This document shows positions 10,837 through 19,280 of a DNA stretch of 28,319 bases, one piece after another. The position numbers were made by a program, and so were the translations under genes. The notes beneath the pieces were generated by a model. That model was not told the origin of the DNA. It searched no databases and saw only the letters and a program-made list of their open reading frames with translations. Every line of letters starts with the position of its first letter. Position 1 is the first letter of the stretch. The DNA is taken from the NCBI GenBank assembly GCA_020430865.1, contig JAGQIY010000886.1, positions 1-28,319 on the forward strand, written 5' to 3'. The DNA is from Myxococcales bacterium. GTDB lineage: Bacteria > Myxococcota > Polyangia > Polyangiales > Polyangiaceae.

Positions 10837-12183
10837 GTGTGGCGCTCCCTTCGCGTGATGTGGCTGTTCTGGAGCATCTTCTTCTCCTACGGCTGGCAGT
10901 GGGGACTCAGCAAGCTGCCGCTCCCGAAGGGACTGGCGGGACGCGTCGAGGCGCGCTGGGAGGCGGTCCACGAGCGCAACGCGGAGCGCCTGGCTGCAGG
11001 GTTCACGCGACTCCGCGGCATCTTCATCAAGCTGGGACAGGTGCTCAGCGTGCTGGGTGGCTTCCTGCCTCGGGCCTATGGACGTGCGCTGGAGAAGCTC
11101 CAGGACGAAGTCCCGCCGCGTCCGTTCCATGAGGTGCGCGACCGCCTGGAAGAGGCGCTCGGAGCCGATCCCCTCTCGGAGTTCTCCGAGTTCTCGGAGG
11201 CGCCCATCGCCGCTGCCTCGCTGGCGCAGGTGCACCAGGCCGTGACGAAGGACGGGGAGCGGGTGGCGGTGAAGGTGCTCTACCCCGGCATCCAGAGCCT
11301 GATCCGTCGGGATCTGGCGACGATTCGCGCTCTGCTGCCGGTGATTCGTCGCCTGATCCTGGTGTCGCGCCTGGAGCGGGTCCTGGAACAGCTGTCTGCG
11401 ATGCTGAACCGCGAGACGGACTACACCAACGAGCGCAAGAACATCGAGCGCATGCGTGACGTCTTCGAGGGCATGCCAGGGGTGGTGATACCCAAGGTGC
11501 TCGATCAGCTCACCGCCGCGAGCGTGCTCACCATGAGCTTCGAGTCAGGAAGCAAGATCACCGACATGGGGGCCTACGAGCGCATGGGCGTCGAGCCCAA
11601 GGCGGTCGCCTCGCTGCTCGTCGAGTGCTACTTCCGGATGCTATTTACCGCGCGGATATTTCATGCAGATCCGCACCCTGGGAACTTCCTGGTGCGCGTC
11701 CCCGAAGGGAGCACGACCCCGACGTTGGTCATCCTGGATCATGGCGCCGTCGAGGAGGTCACCGACGCGCTCGCCCAGGGCATGCAGACGGTGGTGCTGG
11801 GCGCGCTCACGCGAAACGACGACCAGATCATCGATGGCCTGGAGAAGATGGGCTTCGTGGCGCCGGGCGGCGACCGAGAGCTGCTGGCGGGTGTGGCCAA
11901 GGAGTACCTGAAGGTGCTCGCGAACGTGCGCATCGACGACTTCTCGAAGCTCGATCGAGACACCGTGGAGAAGCTCGCGGGATTCGAGCAAACACGAGGA
12001 CGCCTGCGTGAGATCATGCGCCACATCGAGTACCCGGAAGGCTACTTCTACGTGGAGCGCACGCTGGTGCTGCTGTTCGGTCTCGTGGGGCAGCTCGCTC
12101 CAAAGGAGGGGCTGCCAGGTCTGGTCGCGCCCTTCGCCTCCCAGGCCTTCCTTGCCATGGCCACGACTACGCCCCAGGCTTGA
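10837..12183 (+). CDS. ABC1/UbiB/COQ8-family atypical kinase
   Basis: This is an atypical protein-kinase-like ATPase of the family that supports quinone biosynthesis and lipid handling (UbiB in bacteria, COQ8 in mitochondria). The hallmark KLGQ is at 65-68. The Ala-rich loop replacing the P-loop is AAASLAQVH (125-133), with Lys146 in VAVKV, ETDY at 193-196, HADPHPGN at 276-283 and DHG at 301-303 in place of the kinase DFG. The C-terminal segment is hydrophobic. I chose GTG 10837 (448 aa) because homology begins with the WRSLRVMWLF segment; a TTG at 10795 would add 14 residues and an ATG at 10858 would remove 7. None has a good Shine-Dalgarno site. A lipoprotein gene starts 8 nt after its stop. 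No other ubiquinone genes are nearby, so I give no symbol. Confidence 0.9.
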   Translation: MWRSLRVMWLFWSIFFSYGWQWGLSKLPLPKGLAGRVEARWEAVHERNAERLAAGFTRLRGIFIKLGQVLSVLGGFLPRAYGRALEKLQDEVPPRPFHEVRDRLEEALGADPLSEFSEFSEAPIAAASLAQVHQAVTKDGERVAVKVLYPGIQSLIRRDLATIRALLPVIRRLILVSRLERVLEQLSAMLNRETDYTNERKNIERMRDVFEGMPGVVIPKVLDQLTAASVLTMSFESGSKITDMGAYERMGVEPKAVASLLVECYFRMLFTARIFHADPHPGNFLVRVPEGSTTPTLVILDHGAVEEVTDALAQGMQTVVLGALTRNDDQIIDGLEKMGFVAPGGDRELLAGVAKEYLKVLANVRIDDFSKLDRDTVEKLAGFEQTRGRLREIMRHIEYPEGYFYVERTLVLLFGLVGQLAPKEGLPGLVAPFASQAFLAMATTTPQA

Positions 12184-12191
12184 GAGAAGCC

Positions 12192-13733
12192 ATGGACCGG
12201 CGCTGGATCCTCACTTGCGGCGCCCTGCCGCTCCTGGTCGGTTGCGCCGGTCCGCCTCGGTCGCCGCGCTCGGCGGATCGGTGTCACTACTCAGTGGAGC
12301 TGCGCGACGCCCCCGGGGCCGTGCTCGACGTGGACGCGCGTTGTAGCGGTCCCGAGGTGCGGAGCTTTGCGCTGGACGCCGAGGGCGCAGCGCCCTTCGT
12401 GCGCGTCTGGCAGGGTGACCATCCCTTGGGGCGCGACCAGCGCGCCTACATTCTTCAGGACGCCGGTCGCGACGTACGCATCCACTACGAGGTGAACCTG
12501 GCGGAGATGGGCGACGAGTATCAGGATTTCGACATCGCGCTGCATCAGTCCGATGCGGCCGGCGCTGCAGTGGTCTCCCCGGCGTCGACCTGGTTGCTCT
12601 TGCCGGAGCCCCTGCCGGCCGGGCTGCCCGTGACGGTCTCCATTAAATTGCCGCACGGAACCAAGTTTCGCACGGGGCTACGCTCGGTCGGAGCGCACGG
12701 TCCATCCGGAGAGGGCGACTACGAGCTGCTGGCCCAGGAGATCCCCGTCGCAACCTACTCGGCGTTCGGTGACTTGAAGGTCGAGACGCTGAGCTTTCCT
12801 CCTCCCATCAGCTGTACCGGTTCCGCCGATCCAGCCTGCGAGCATGGCACGCTCGAGGTGGTCAGTCTGCCGCGCCTCGAGCACCGCCCCGAGGCTCGCA
12901 AGGAGCTCCTGGCCTGGGTCGGGCGTTCGGCGACTGCCGTGAGTACGTTCTGGCGCGGCTTTCCTGTCAGCCGCGCGACGCTCTTCTTGGTTCCCGTGCG
13001 GAACCGAGACGACGTGATCTTCGGGAAGGTGCTGCCAGCCAGCGCCCCGGCGATCGCCCTGCTGGTGGGCGAGGACGCGAGCCAGGCGGAGCTGGATGAC
13101 GACTGGATCCTCGTGCATGAGCTGTTTCATCTCGGAGTGCCCTCCTTCAGTGGTGAGGGCAAGTGGTTCGACGAAGGTCTCGCGACCTACTACGAGCCCG
13201 TGATCCGCGCGCGCGCCGGGAACAAGACCGAGGTCGACGTGTGGACCGAGTTCGCGCACCAGATGCACAAGGGGCTGGACGCGATGCGCAGCACGGGTCT
13301 CGAAGGCACTCAGGACTACGACGCGGTCTACTGGGGTGGTGCCCTGGTGTGCTTGCTCGCGGACATCGAGGCGCGGCGCAGCAGTGGAGGTCGCCTCGGT
13401 CTCGAGGACGGCCTTCGTGAGGTACTGCGAGAGGGGGGACAAGCCTCGGAGGTCTGGCCGCTCGCCAAGGTGATGCAGGTCGTTGACCGCACCCTGGGCT
13501 CGTCGGTGTTGAGCGAGCTGAACGCGCGCTACGGTCTGCAAGGCAGCGCGGTCGACCTGGGGCGACTCCTGGGCGACCTGGGGGTGAGCCAGAGGGAGTC
13601 GGGTGTCGCCTTCGTCGCCGCGCCGGACGCCGAGCTGCGCCGCTGGCTGGTGTACCCCGACAGTCGTCGGGCGGATGCCGTCTCGAAGGCCACCGGGGGG
13701 CGTCCGGGGCTCGAGCTCGCGCCTGCCAGATAG
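12192..13733 (+). CDS. gluzincin-type zinc metalloprotease-like lipoprotein
   Basis: This is a 513-residue predicted lipoprotein. The signal peptide ends with the lipobox LVGC (Cys18). HELFH at 309-313 is followed 15 residues later by Glu328 in WFDEGLATYYEP, resembling the zinc site of M1/M61-type gluzincins (HExxH plus a downstream Glu in a W-x-x-EG context). The N-terminal half (about 30-230) looks like a beta-sandwich, as in M61 glycyl aminopeptidases. The HExxH-to-Glu spacing is shorter than the 18 residues of M1, so it may be a divergent family. The ATG at 12192 lies 8 nt after the UbiB-like stop, so the two are probably co-transcribed. Substrate unknown; activity at the envelope is expected. 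Confidence 0.82.
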   Translation: MDRRWILTCGALPLLVGCAGPPRSPRSADRCHYSVELRDAPGAVLDVDARCSGPEVRSFALDAEGAAPFVRVWQGDHPLGRDQRAYILQDAGRDVRIHYEVNLAEMGDEYQDFDIALHQSDAAGAAVVSPASTWLLLPEPLPAGLPVTVSIKLPHGTKFRTGLRSVGAHGPSGEGDYELLAQEIPVATYSAFGDLKVETLSFPPPISCTGSADPACEHGTLEVVSLPRLEHRPEARKELLAWVGRSATAVSTFWRGFPVSRATLFLVPVRNRDDVIFGKVLPASAPAIALLVGEDASQAELDDDWILVHELFHLGVPSFSGEGKWFDEGLATYYEPVIRARAGNKTEVDVWTEFAHQMHKGLDAMRSTGLEGTQDYDAVYWGGALVCLLADIEARRSSGGRLGLEDGLREVLREGGQASEVWPLAKVMQVVDRTLGSSVLSELNARYGLQGSAVDLGRLLGDLGVSQRESGVAFVAAPDAELRRWLVYPDSRRADAVSKATGGRPGLELAPAR

Positions 13734-13771
13734 CCCTTTCGACGCCTCTCTCCAGGCGCTACTGAGGGGCC

Positions 13772-14278
13772 ATGCGTCGCATCGCCCTGATCTCCACCGG
13801 TGGCACCATCGAGAAGACCTACGACGAGCTGCGGGGGGTGCTGGAGAACAAGATCAGCGTGCTCGACGTGATGCTCGGTTCGCTGGAGTTGCGCGGCGTG
13901 TCCATCTCTCGTGTTGCGCTGATGAACAAGGACAGCCTGGAGATGAGCGAGGCGGATCATCGACTGATTCGGGATAGCGCGTGGGATCTGTGCAAGAGCC
14001 AGGACGGCGTCGTGATAGTCCACGGCACTGATCGGCTGGCCCACACCGGAGAGGTGCTCTGCCGCCCGGGGACTCCGCCGGTGCCGATCGTGTTGACGGG
14101 GGCGATGCGGCCGTACCAGCTGCGCTCAACCGACGCGCTACAAAACCTCACGGAAGCACTGATAGCGGTGCAGCTGGTGCGGCCGGGCGTCTACGTTGCC
14201 ATGCACAACCAGGTGCATCAGTTCCCTGGGGTAATCAAGGACCGCGCTCTGGGGAGCTTCGTGAAGCCTCAGCAGTGA
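13772..14278 (+). CDS. single-domain asparaginase-like protein
   Basis: This 168-residue protein matches only the N-terminal domain of type I/II L-asparaginases, which normally have about 330 residues. The first catalytic Thr is in STGGTIEKTYDE near residue 11, and the second Thr with the Asp is in VHGTDRL. LTGAMRP matches the next conserved block. The C-terminal domain that helps complete the active site is absent, and the ORF ends cleanly. As there is no nearby remnant of that domain, this looks like a natural short family rather than a broken gene. GAGGGG just before the ATG serves as ribosome binding site. It lies 38 nt after the metalloprotease gene and ends 5 nt from a convergent gene. 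Asparaginase activity is not assured. Confidence 0.85.
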   Translation: MRRIALISTGGTIEKTYDELRGVLENKISVLDVMLGSLELRGVSISRVALMNKDSLEMSEADHRLIRDSAWDLCKSQDGVVIVHGTDRLAHTGEVLCRPGTPPVPIVLTGAMRPYQLRSTDALQNLTEALIAVQLVRPGVYVAMHNQVHQFPGVIKDRALGSFVKPQQ

Positions 14279-14283
14279 CGCGC

Positions 14284-15294
14284 TCAGGGGAAGCGGCGAG
14301 GTGCCATCGTCACGATGAACGCCTTCAGCGCCCAACCTGGTAGGTTCGGCGGCAGGGTGATGATCGGCAAGTCCAGGCCGTACTCCCGGCGTCTGCGCAG
14401 TTCGCGGACGCAGTGAAGGGGGTTCCCGCTCACGGTCAGCGCCTCGATCATCTCGTCCGTCACCGCAGCCTCCGCCTGGCTGCGCGTGGCCTTGTCCTTG
14501 TACAGCTCGGCGATGCGCTCGCACTCCTCACCGTACCCGAAGTTGGTCAGCAGCTCCTTGTAATACTCGCCCATGCCACCGACGTAGAAGGCGATCAGCT
14601 CGCGAGCCTTCGAGGCTGCCTGCCGTCCGGGCAGCGGGATCGCCGTGGTGAACGGAGCGGTGACGATGGTGTTGGGGTTTCGTCCTGCCTTCTTCGCGCC
14701 TTCGGCGATCCACTTGCGGCCTTGCTCGAGCTTCTCGTAGGGCCAGAAGACTGGCATCCAGCCGTCCGCCATCTCGCCTATGCTCTCGATGGCCTTGGGT
14801 TTCAGAGCGGCCACGTAGATGGGCACCTTCTGCTTCGGCGGCTTCACCTCGAGGGTGAATGGACGGTAGTCCCAGAGCTTGGCATCGGCCTCGTTGAGCG
14901 GCCGTCCATCGAGCAGCGTGCGAACCACGCGGATCACGTCGCGCACCTGGGTCAGCGGTTTCTCGAAAGGCCGCCCGTGGAAGCCTTCGATCACGTTCTT
15001 TCCGCTGCTCCCGATACCGAGCATCAGGCGTCCGCCGCTGATCTCCTGCAGGGTCGCTGCCTGCATCGCGATCAAGGCCGGGCTCCGACTGTACACGTTC
15101 ACGATGCCGGTACCCAGCTTGATGCGCTTGGTCTTCAGGGCGATTTCCGTGAGGAGACTGAACACCTCGTAGCCCCAGACCTCAGGCAGCCAGAACGAGT
15201 CGTAGCCGAGCCTGTCCGCGAGGATCGCCGCTTCCAGATAGGTGTTGCGATCGTAGTTCTTCCAGAAGGCCAGCAGTCCGGTGGGCTGATGCAT
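14284..15294 (-). CDS. LLM-class flavin/F420-dependent oxidoreductase
   Basis: This 336-residue protein has the luciferase-like monooxygenase TIM-barrel pattern. Family blocks include [37 protein letters not shown], the [13 protein letters not shown] segment and later [21 protein letters not shown]. The layout resembles F420-dependent methylene-tetrahydromethanopterin reductase and related actinobacterial enzymes. Whether it uses FMN or F420 cannot be read from the sequence. It ends 5 nt from the convergent asparaginase-like gene. A purine-rich AGGGTGGG directly precedes the ATG but is closer than an ideal ribosome site. Its substrate is unknown. Confidence 0.9.
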   Translation of the reverse strand: MHQPTGLLAFWKNYDRNTYLEAAILADRLGYDSFWLPEVWGYEVFSLLTEIALKTKRIKLGTGIVNVYSRSPALIAMQAATLQEISGGRLMLGIGSSGKNVIEGFHGRPFEKPLTQVRDVIRVVRTLLDGRPLNEADAKLWDYRPFTLEVKPPKQKVPIYVAALKPKAIESIGEMADGWMPVFWPYEKLEQGRKWIAEGAKKAGRNPNTIVTAPFTTAIPLPGRQAASKARELIAFYVGGMGEYYKELLTNFGYGEECERIAELYKDKATRSQAEAAVTDEMIEALTVSGNPLHCVRELRRRREYGLDLPIITLPPNLPGWALKAFIVTMAPRRFP

Positions 15295-15394
15295 CCCACC
15301 CTAATGACGCGCCGCGGCGTGACACGCAACTGGAACTACAAACCAGCCGGGCACAGCCGAGATTTGCAGGGAATCGCCGTCCGGCTGCGGCTCC

Positions 15395-16603
15395 TCACTT
15401 CATCTCCTCGACGCCCTCGGGCAGCTCGTCGAGGAAGCTCGCGCTCATCACCCCCTGGTGCTGGCCAGACCAATAGACCAACCCTGTCGCCGCTCGAAGC
15501 AGCCCGGCCGCGCCTGCGCTGGCGATCACCGCGATGTCTTCACCCAGGCAGGCGACTTGCTCCGGGCGCGCCGCAGTGCCGGCGAAGTCGGGCAGCACCA
15601 GCTCGATCCATCTTCCAGCAGAGTAGTTCCACAGGGATCCGCCGCCCGTCGCCCAGAGCTCGCCACCTCGCTGCACGCACATCGACGTCAGGCCTGCGGG
15701 CACTCCGCTGATGTCCGTGGCGCTCCGTGCTTCTGTATCCCAGAGGAAGATCTTCGCTTCTGGCCCATTTTGGTAGCCGAGGATGAGCGTGCTGCCCGCC
15801 ATGCCGCCGCCGATGATCCGGGAACCCAGCGGCACCGGCAGGACCTGGATCTCGCTCTTGGAGCCCGAGTCGGGCCACAGCTCGATGGCGTAGGGCGCAT
15901 CCGAGGCGACGTCCGCCAGCGTCGAGCATCGCTCACCCAAGCTGACGCGCATGCCGCTAGCCGCGCCTCCGGATTCGTTGACCTGCTGTGTCCAGAGCAC
16001 GGCGGTCACGGCGTGGTCACAGCCCGCCGTCAACGAGGGCGCAGCTGGCTGCCGCGTGTATCCGGGAGGAGACCAGAGTGGCGAGCGATGCAGGTCGAGT
16101 TTCGTGCGCACCGGGCGCCACTTTGCACCGACGAGGTGAGCTGCGGTGGTCTTGTCACCGGCTTGGGTGGAGTCGCTGATGCGCGCGTAGAGATCGCTCG
16201 GGTAGCGTCCCTCGAAGCCCCACAGGCCGGCGACGAACTCCTTGCCGCCCAGCAACGCGTCGAAGCGGGTCGCCTTGCCCGCGTGGAGCAGGAGAGGTGA
16301 CGCGACGTCGTCGTCGTTCCCCGTCGCCAGGAACACCACCAGCGCGTTCTCCAGGCGCACGAAGCTCCGCGGCGAGCCGACGCCGACCACCTCGACCGGC
16401 GCCGCCCGTGGCGAGGGCGCGCGAGCTTCGTCGGGCGGAGCGTGAGGCGTCGCTTCAGCGTCGGGAGTGTCTGGTGGACGGTTCGTCGTAGCTGCGTGGA
16501 TCGAGCCACCAGCGCTTCCCGGAGGTAATGCAGAAGCCTGGTTACCTGCGCAGCCACCGAGCGTCAGGAGCAGCGCGGATAGCGCTTTTGTTGCTGGCTT
16601 CAT
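15395..16603 (-). CDS. lipoprotein of unknown function, possible beta-propeller
   Basis: This is a 402-residue predicted lipoprotein. The signal peptide ends in the lipobox LGGC (Cys18), and a Pro/Ala-rich low-complexity spacer (about 24-68) follows. The rest has repeated strand-turn patterns such as KIFLWDTEARSATDI, GGELWATGGGSLWNYSAGRWIEL and LGEDIAVIASAG. These resemble WD40/Kelch-like or regulator-of-chromosome-condensation-like blades, so a beta-propeller is possible (inference). It starts 5 nt after the stop of the VWA lipoprotein gene and is the last member of that minus-strand unit. I do not recognise a specific family. Confidence 0.75.
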   Translation of the reverse strand: MKPATKALSALLLTLGGCAGNQASALPPGSAGGSIHAATTNRPPDTPDAEATPHAPPDEARAPSPRAAPVEVVGVGSPRSFVRLENALVVFLATGNDDDVASPLLLHAGKATRFDALLGGKEFVAGLWGFEGRYPSDLYARISDSTQAGDKTTAAHLVGAKWRPVRTKLDLHRSPLWSPPGYTRQPAAPSLTAGCDHAVTAVLWTQQVNESGGAASGMRVSLGERCSTLADVASDAPYAIELWPDSGSKSEIQVLPVPLGSRIIGGGMAGSTLILGYQNGPEAKIFLWDTEARSATDISGVPAGLTSMCVQRGGELWATGGGSLWNYSAGRWIELVLPDFAGTAARPEQVACLGEDIAVIASAGAAGLLRAATGLVYWSGQHQGVMSASFLDELPEGVEEMK

Positions 16604-16608
16604 CGTCG

Positions 16609-17847
16609 CTACCTCACGAGGGTCTCACAACCCAGCAGGTACTGCGCGCGATCGAGGTCCCCAGAGCGCAGGCCATCGCAGGTCGCAGGGCAGGCGCTGA
16701 TGCCCCTGGGCATGCTGGGGTCGCCCGTGTAGTACCACCCGGGTTCGCTGCCGCACTGACTCGCGTCGCTCACCCTCGGAACCTGGCTCGTCTCTCCCCC
16801 CGAGCCCACGCTGAAATTCACCTTGTCGTAGTCGAGGCTGAACCCGGCCGGCGCCTCGGGCAGCGAGAAGTCGCAGCCCAGGGCTTCGATGCGCACGCTG
16901 CGTAGAGCCTCGGTCAGGTTGCTCGAGGCGTCGCTTCCGACATCGGCGAACACCACGCCGACGTCTGGTTCTGTGCCGGCCGCGGCGATCTGCTGCAGCG
17001 CGCCGCTATTGATGCCTACGCCGAGCACGAAGGTGGAGACGCTCGGAGATCCTGCGAGACCGTCCGCCGCGATCTGCGAGATCGCCGAGGAATCCGTGGG
17101 GATACAATCAGTGGGGTCGCCGTCGGTGGCGAGGATCACGGCGAGCCGGTGATCGGTGTGGCTGGCGGCCCAGACGCGCAACGAGTCGATCGCGGTCAGG
17201 AGCGCGGCGGAGGTCGGCGTATTGCCGCTGGGCGTGACCCCCGCGATGCTGCTGGTGACGTCGCTCGCGACGCTGCTGGCGGGGCCAATCGCTACGCGTG
17301 GTGCGTAGTCGCTGGCTTCGCATGACACGTAGGGCGCGCTGCCCAGGGCCGCGAAGCACTGATCGAAGCTGCCCAGGTCCTGGCACGGCCCGTAGGGCCC
17401 GCAGTCCTTGTCGCTGGCGCATGAACTCGGTGGGCTGCCGCTCAGGAACTCGGGGAACAGCACCAAGCCGAGCTGCAGAGCCTCCGTATCAGTATCCGCA
17501 AGGAAAGTCACTACGGCGCTGCTCAGGGCTGACCACCGCGTACCGCCGCTCGTCGCCACGTCCATGCTCTTGGAGCGATCCACGACCAGCAGGGCCGCCA
17601 GGGGGCGGTGTTCGGCGCGCACCGCGGTGCTGCTGCAAGCAGCGTCGATATCGACATGGTTGTCGGGCACGTCCGCGTCGAGGAACCCGCCGCTGCCCCC
17701 GCCTTGGCCGCTGGAACCAGCGCTGCCACCTTGAGCCGCGCTTGCACCAGACCCGCCGCTCCGCGTCGCAGCACCACCGTCGCCAGCGCTGCAGGCGGCG
17801 TACAAGCCGAGACTGACCAGCACGCCACCGAGTCGCAGGCCCCGCAT
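16609..17847 (-). CDS. VWA-domain lipoprotein with MIDAS motif
   Basis: This is a 412-residue predicted lipoprotein. The lipobox is YAAC (Cys19), followed by a Gly/Ser-rich spacer (about 20-54). The von Willebrand factor A domain spans about residues 80-325. Its metal-ion-dependent adhesion site is complete: Asp90-x-Ser92-x-Ser94 in VVDRSKSMD, Thr210 or Thr212 in SGNTPTSAAL, and Asp242 in ILATDGDPTD. A Cys-rich segment (about 143-176) interrupts the VWA fold, and more cysteines follow near the C-terminus. VWA domains bind protein ligands through the metal. The gene starts 4 nt after the HD-protein stop and ends 5 nt before the next lipoprotein gene. Ligand unknown. Confidence 0.88.
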   Translation of the reverse strand: MRGLRLGGVLVSLGLYAACSAGDGGAATRSGGSGASAAQGGSAGSSGQGGGSGGFLDADVPDNHVDIDAACSSTAVRAEHRPLAALLVVDRSKSMDVATSGGTRWSALSSAVVTFLADTDTEALQLGLVLFPEFLSGSPPSSCASDKDCGPYGPCQDLGSFDQCFAALGSAPYVSCEASDYAPRVAIGPASSVASDVTSSIAGVTPSGNTPTSAALLTAIDSLRVWAASHTDHRLAVILATDGDPTDCIPTDSSAISQIAADGLAGSPSVSTFVLGVGINSGALQQIAAAGTEPDVGVVFADVGSDASSNLTEALRSVRIEALGCDFSLPEAPAGFSLDYDKVNFSVGSGGETSQVPRVSDASQCGSEPGWYYTGDPSMPRGISACPATCDGLRSGDLDRAQYLLGCETLVR

Positions 17848-17851
17848 GCGG

Positions 17852-18790
17852 CTATCTTAGCCCGAATCGCTCGGGGTGCTCCGCCACGAACTGCACGTAG
17901 TATCCCGACTCCTGGTTCGGCTTGATCTCCCCGGCCTCGCATGCCGCTTCGAGCGCGCGCTTGATGTCGCCCAGGAGCCTCGAAGGCGGCAGCTTGAAAT
18001 GCTGCATCAGCTCGTTGCCGACACCCTTCGGGAGCGGGGGGACCTTCGCGTCGAGCTCTGCCAGGTCCTGGATGCGCGTCGCGAGCTCGTTGATCTTGGC
18101 GATGCCCTTCTTCTTCTTCAGGGCGCGCTTGGTGGTGATGTCGGCGCGGGACAGGCAGAGCAGATCGTTCAAGTGCGGGCCAATTTCTTTGTGGAAACGG
18201 CGCACCGCGCTGTCGGTCCAGTGGCTGTCGTACTGCCCCGCGCGTAGGTGGTTCAGCACCAAGAAGCGGATCGAGTCGCGCAGCGTCTCCTCGCTGGAGA
18301 AGAAGCGCTGCCGCTTCTCGAGCTTGTCGAACATGCGGGCGCCGACCACCTCGTGGCCGAAGAAGTGCACCTCGCCGTTGTCGCCGAAGGAGCGGGTGCG
18401 CACCTTGCCGATGTCGTGAAAGAGCGCCGCCCAGCGGATGTTGAGTCGTGGCACGGCCTGGGTGACGACCTGCTTGGTGTGCTTCCACACGTCTTTGTGA
18501 CGCCACTCGCCGTCGCCGAACCCGACCATCGCCTGAACCTCGGGCAGCAGGCGATCGAGCACACCAGCGGTGAGCAGGGCGTCGAGGCCCAGATCGGCGT
18601 GCTTCGCCACGATCATGCGGTCCAGCAGCGGACGTAGATCGACTCCCTTGAGTCCTTCGAGATCGGCGTCGTTGATCGCGACGACCTCGATCCTGGACTC
18701 GCCGTCCTCAGCCAGCTCGACGGCCCGGGCCACCGCCTGAATGACGCGGGTCTTGTTGCTCTGATCGGGGGCTAACGTCATTTGCGGCAT
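17852..18790 (-). CDS. standalone HD-domain protein resembling the tail of CCA-adding enzymes
   Basis: This 312-residue protein has metal-binding HD residues: His104 in VWKHTKQVV, His125-Asp126 in WAALFHDIGK and His146 in FFGHEVVGA. The surrounding sequence (GVLDRLLPEVQAM before the HD motif, RTRSFGDNGEVHFFGHE after it) is close to the C-terminal half of bacterial tRNA nucleotidyltransferases. However, the nucleotidyltransferase head with its G-G-S and DxD signature is absent from the N-terminus. In full-length enzymes the HD domain has 2',3'-cyclic phosphodiesterase or phosphatase activity. Here it is probably an independent phosphohydrolase on an RNA or nucleotide substrate (inference). Two in-frame ATGs (18790, 18781) are possible starts. 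It heads a tight unit with two lipoprotein genes. Confidence 0.85.
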   Translation of the reverse strand: MPQMTLAPDQSNKTRVIQAVARAVELAEDGESRIEVVAINDADLEGLKGVDLRPLLDRMIVAKHADLGLDALLTAGVLDRLLPEVQAMVGFGDGEWRHKDVWKHTKQVVTQAVPRLNIRWAALFHDIGKVRTRSFGDNGEVHFFGHEVVGARMFDKLEKRQRFFSSEETLRDSIRFLVLNHLRAGQYDSHWTDSAVRRFHKEIGPHLNDLLCLSRADITTKRALKKKKGIAKINELATRIQDLAELDAKVPPLPKGVGNELMQHFKLPPSRLLGDIKRALEAACEAGEIKPNQESGYYVQFVAEHPERFGLR

Positions 18791-19268
18791 CTCGGTCGCG
18801 GCGTGGCGTAGCAGCCAGGTTACTCACGCCGGTTCACGGCGGTTCATCGACGCAGTGCCGGCCCGTCCTCGGGGCCGCCACCAGGGGGGTCGCCGCGTCT
18901 AGCACAAAATCGCCGTGAGACCCCTCCATTCGGCGCTGGTCGCCGGATCCCGCGCTGCGCCGCCCAGGGCAGGCTGCCCCAAGCCGAAGCCCCGGGCAAA
19001 TCGCCGCTGCGGCAGGACCAGGCCCGACAGAGGCCCCGGAGCCGATTTCTCGGGCCGTGGACCCATCGCTCGGGTCTGGGGGTGAGGTGCGGTGGTGGTC
19101 ACTGCCAGCTCTGGAGAACCGGGGGAGCGCCCCCAGGGAGAGTAGATTGCTGACCGCGCGCAGCCGCCGCTCGGGAAGCGCCGGGCGCGGTGTCGCAGAC
19201 AGCTGCGGTGCAGCCCCGACGTCTTGGCCCTGACGAACGCCAGGTCGTCGTCAGCGGCGCGATCGGTG
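18791..19268. other. intergenic region with no recognised gene
   Basis: This stretch is GC-rich. Open frames on the minus strand, for example 18899-19102 and one over 19099-19665, have low-complexity Arg/Pro/Ala/Gly-rich translations without any family motif and no convincing ribosome site. A GGGGG-AGCG-CCCCC hairpin lies at 19121-19134. Promoters for the minus-strand HD unit should lie near 18800-18850, but I cannot pick one out. Confidence 0.4.
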
Positions 19269-19274
19269 TATAAT
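19269..19274 (+). promoter_or_regulatory. perfect TATAAT -10 element upstream of the tamB leader
   Basis: TATAAT at 19269-19274 is an exact -10 hexamer in an otherwise very GC-rich region. No good TTGACA-like -35 lies 16-18 nt upstream (CGTCGT at 17 nt). An inverted repeat, TTTCCC-TG-GGGAAA (19274-19287), overlaps the expected transcription start and could be an operator. Transcription would begin near 19281. Confidence 0.5.
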
Positions 19275-19280
19275 TTCCCT

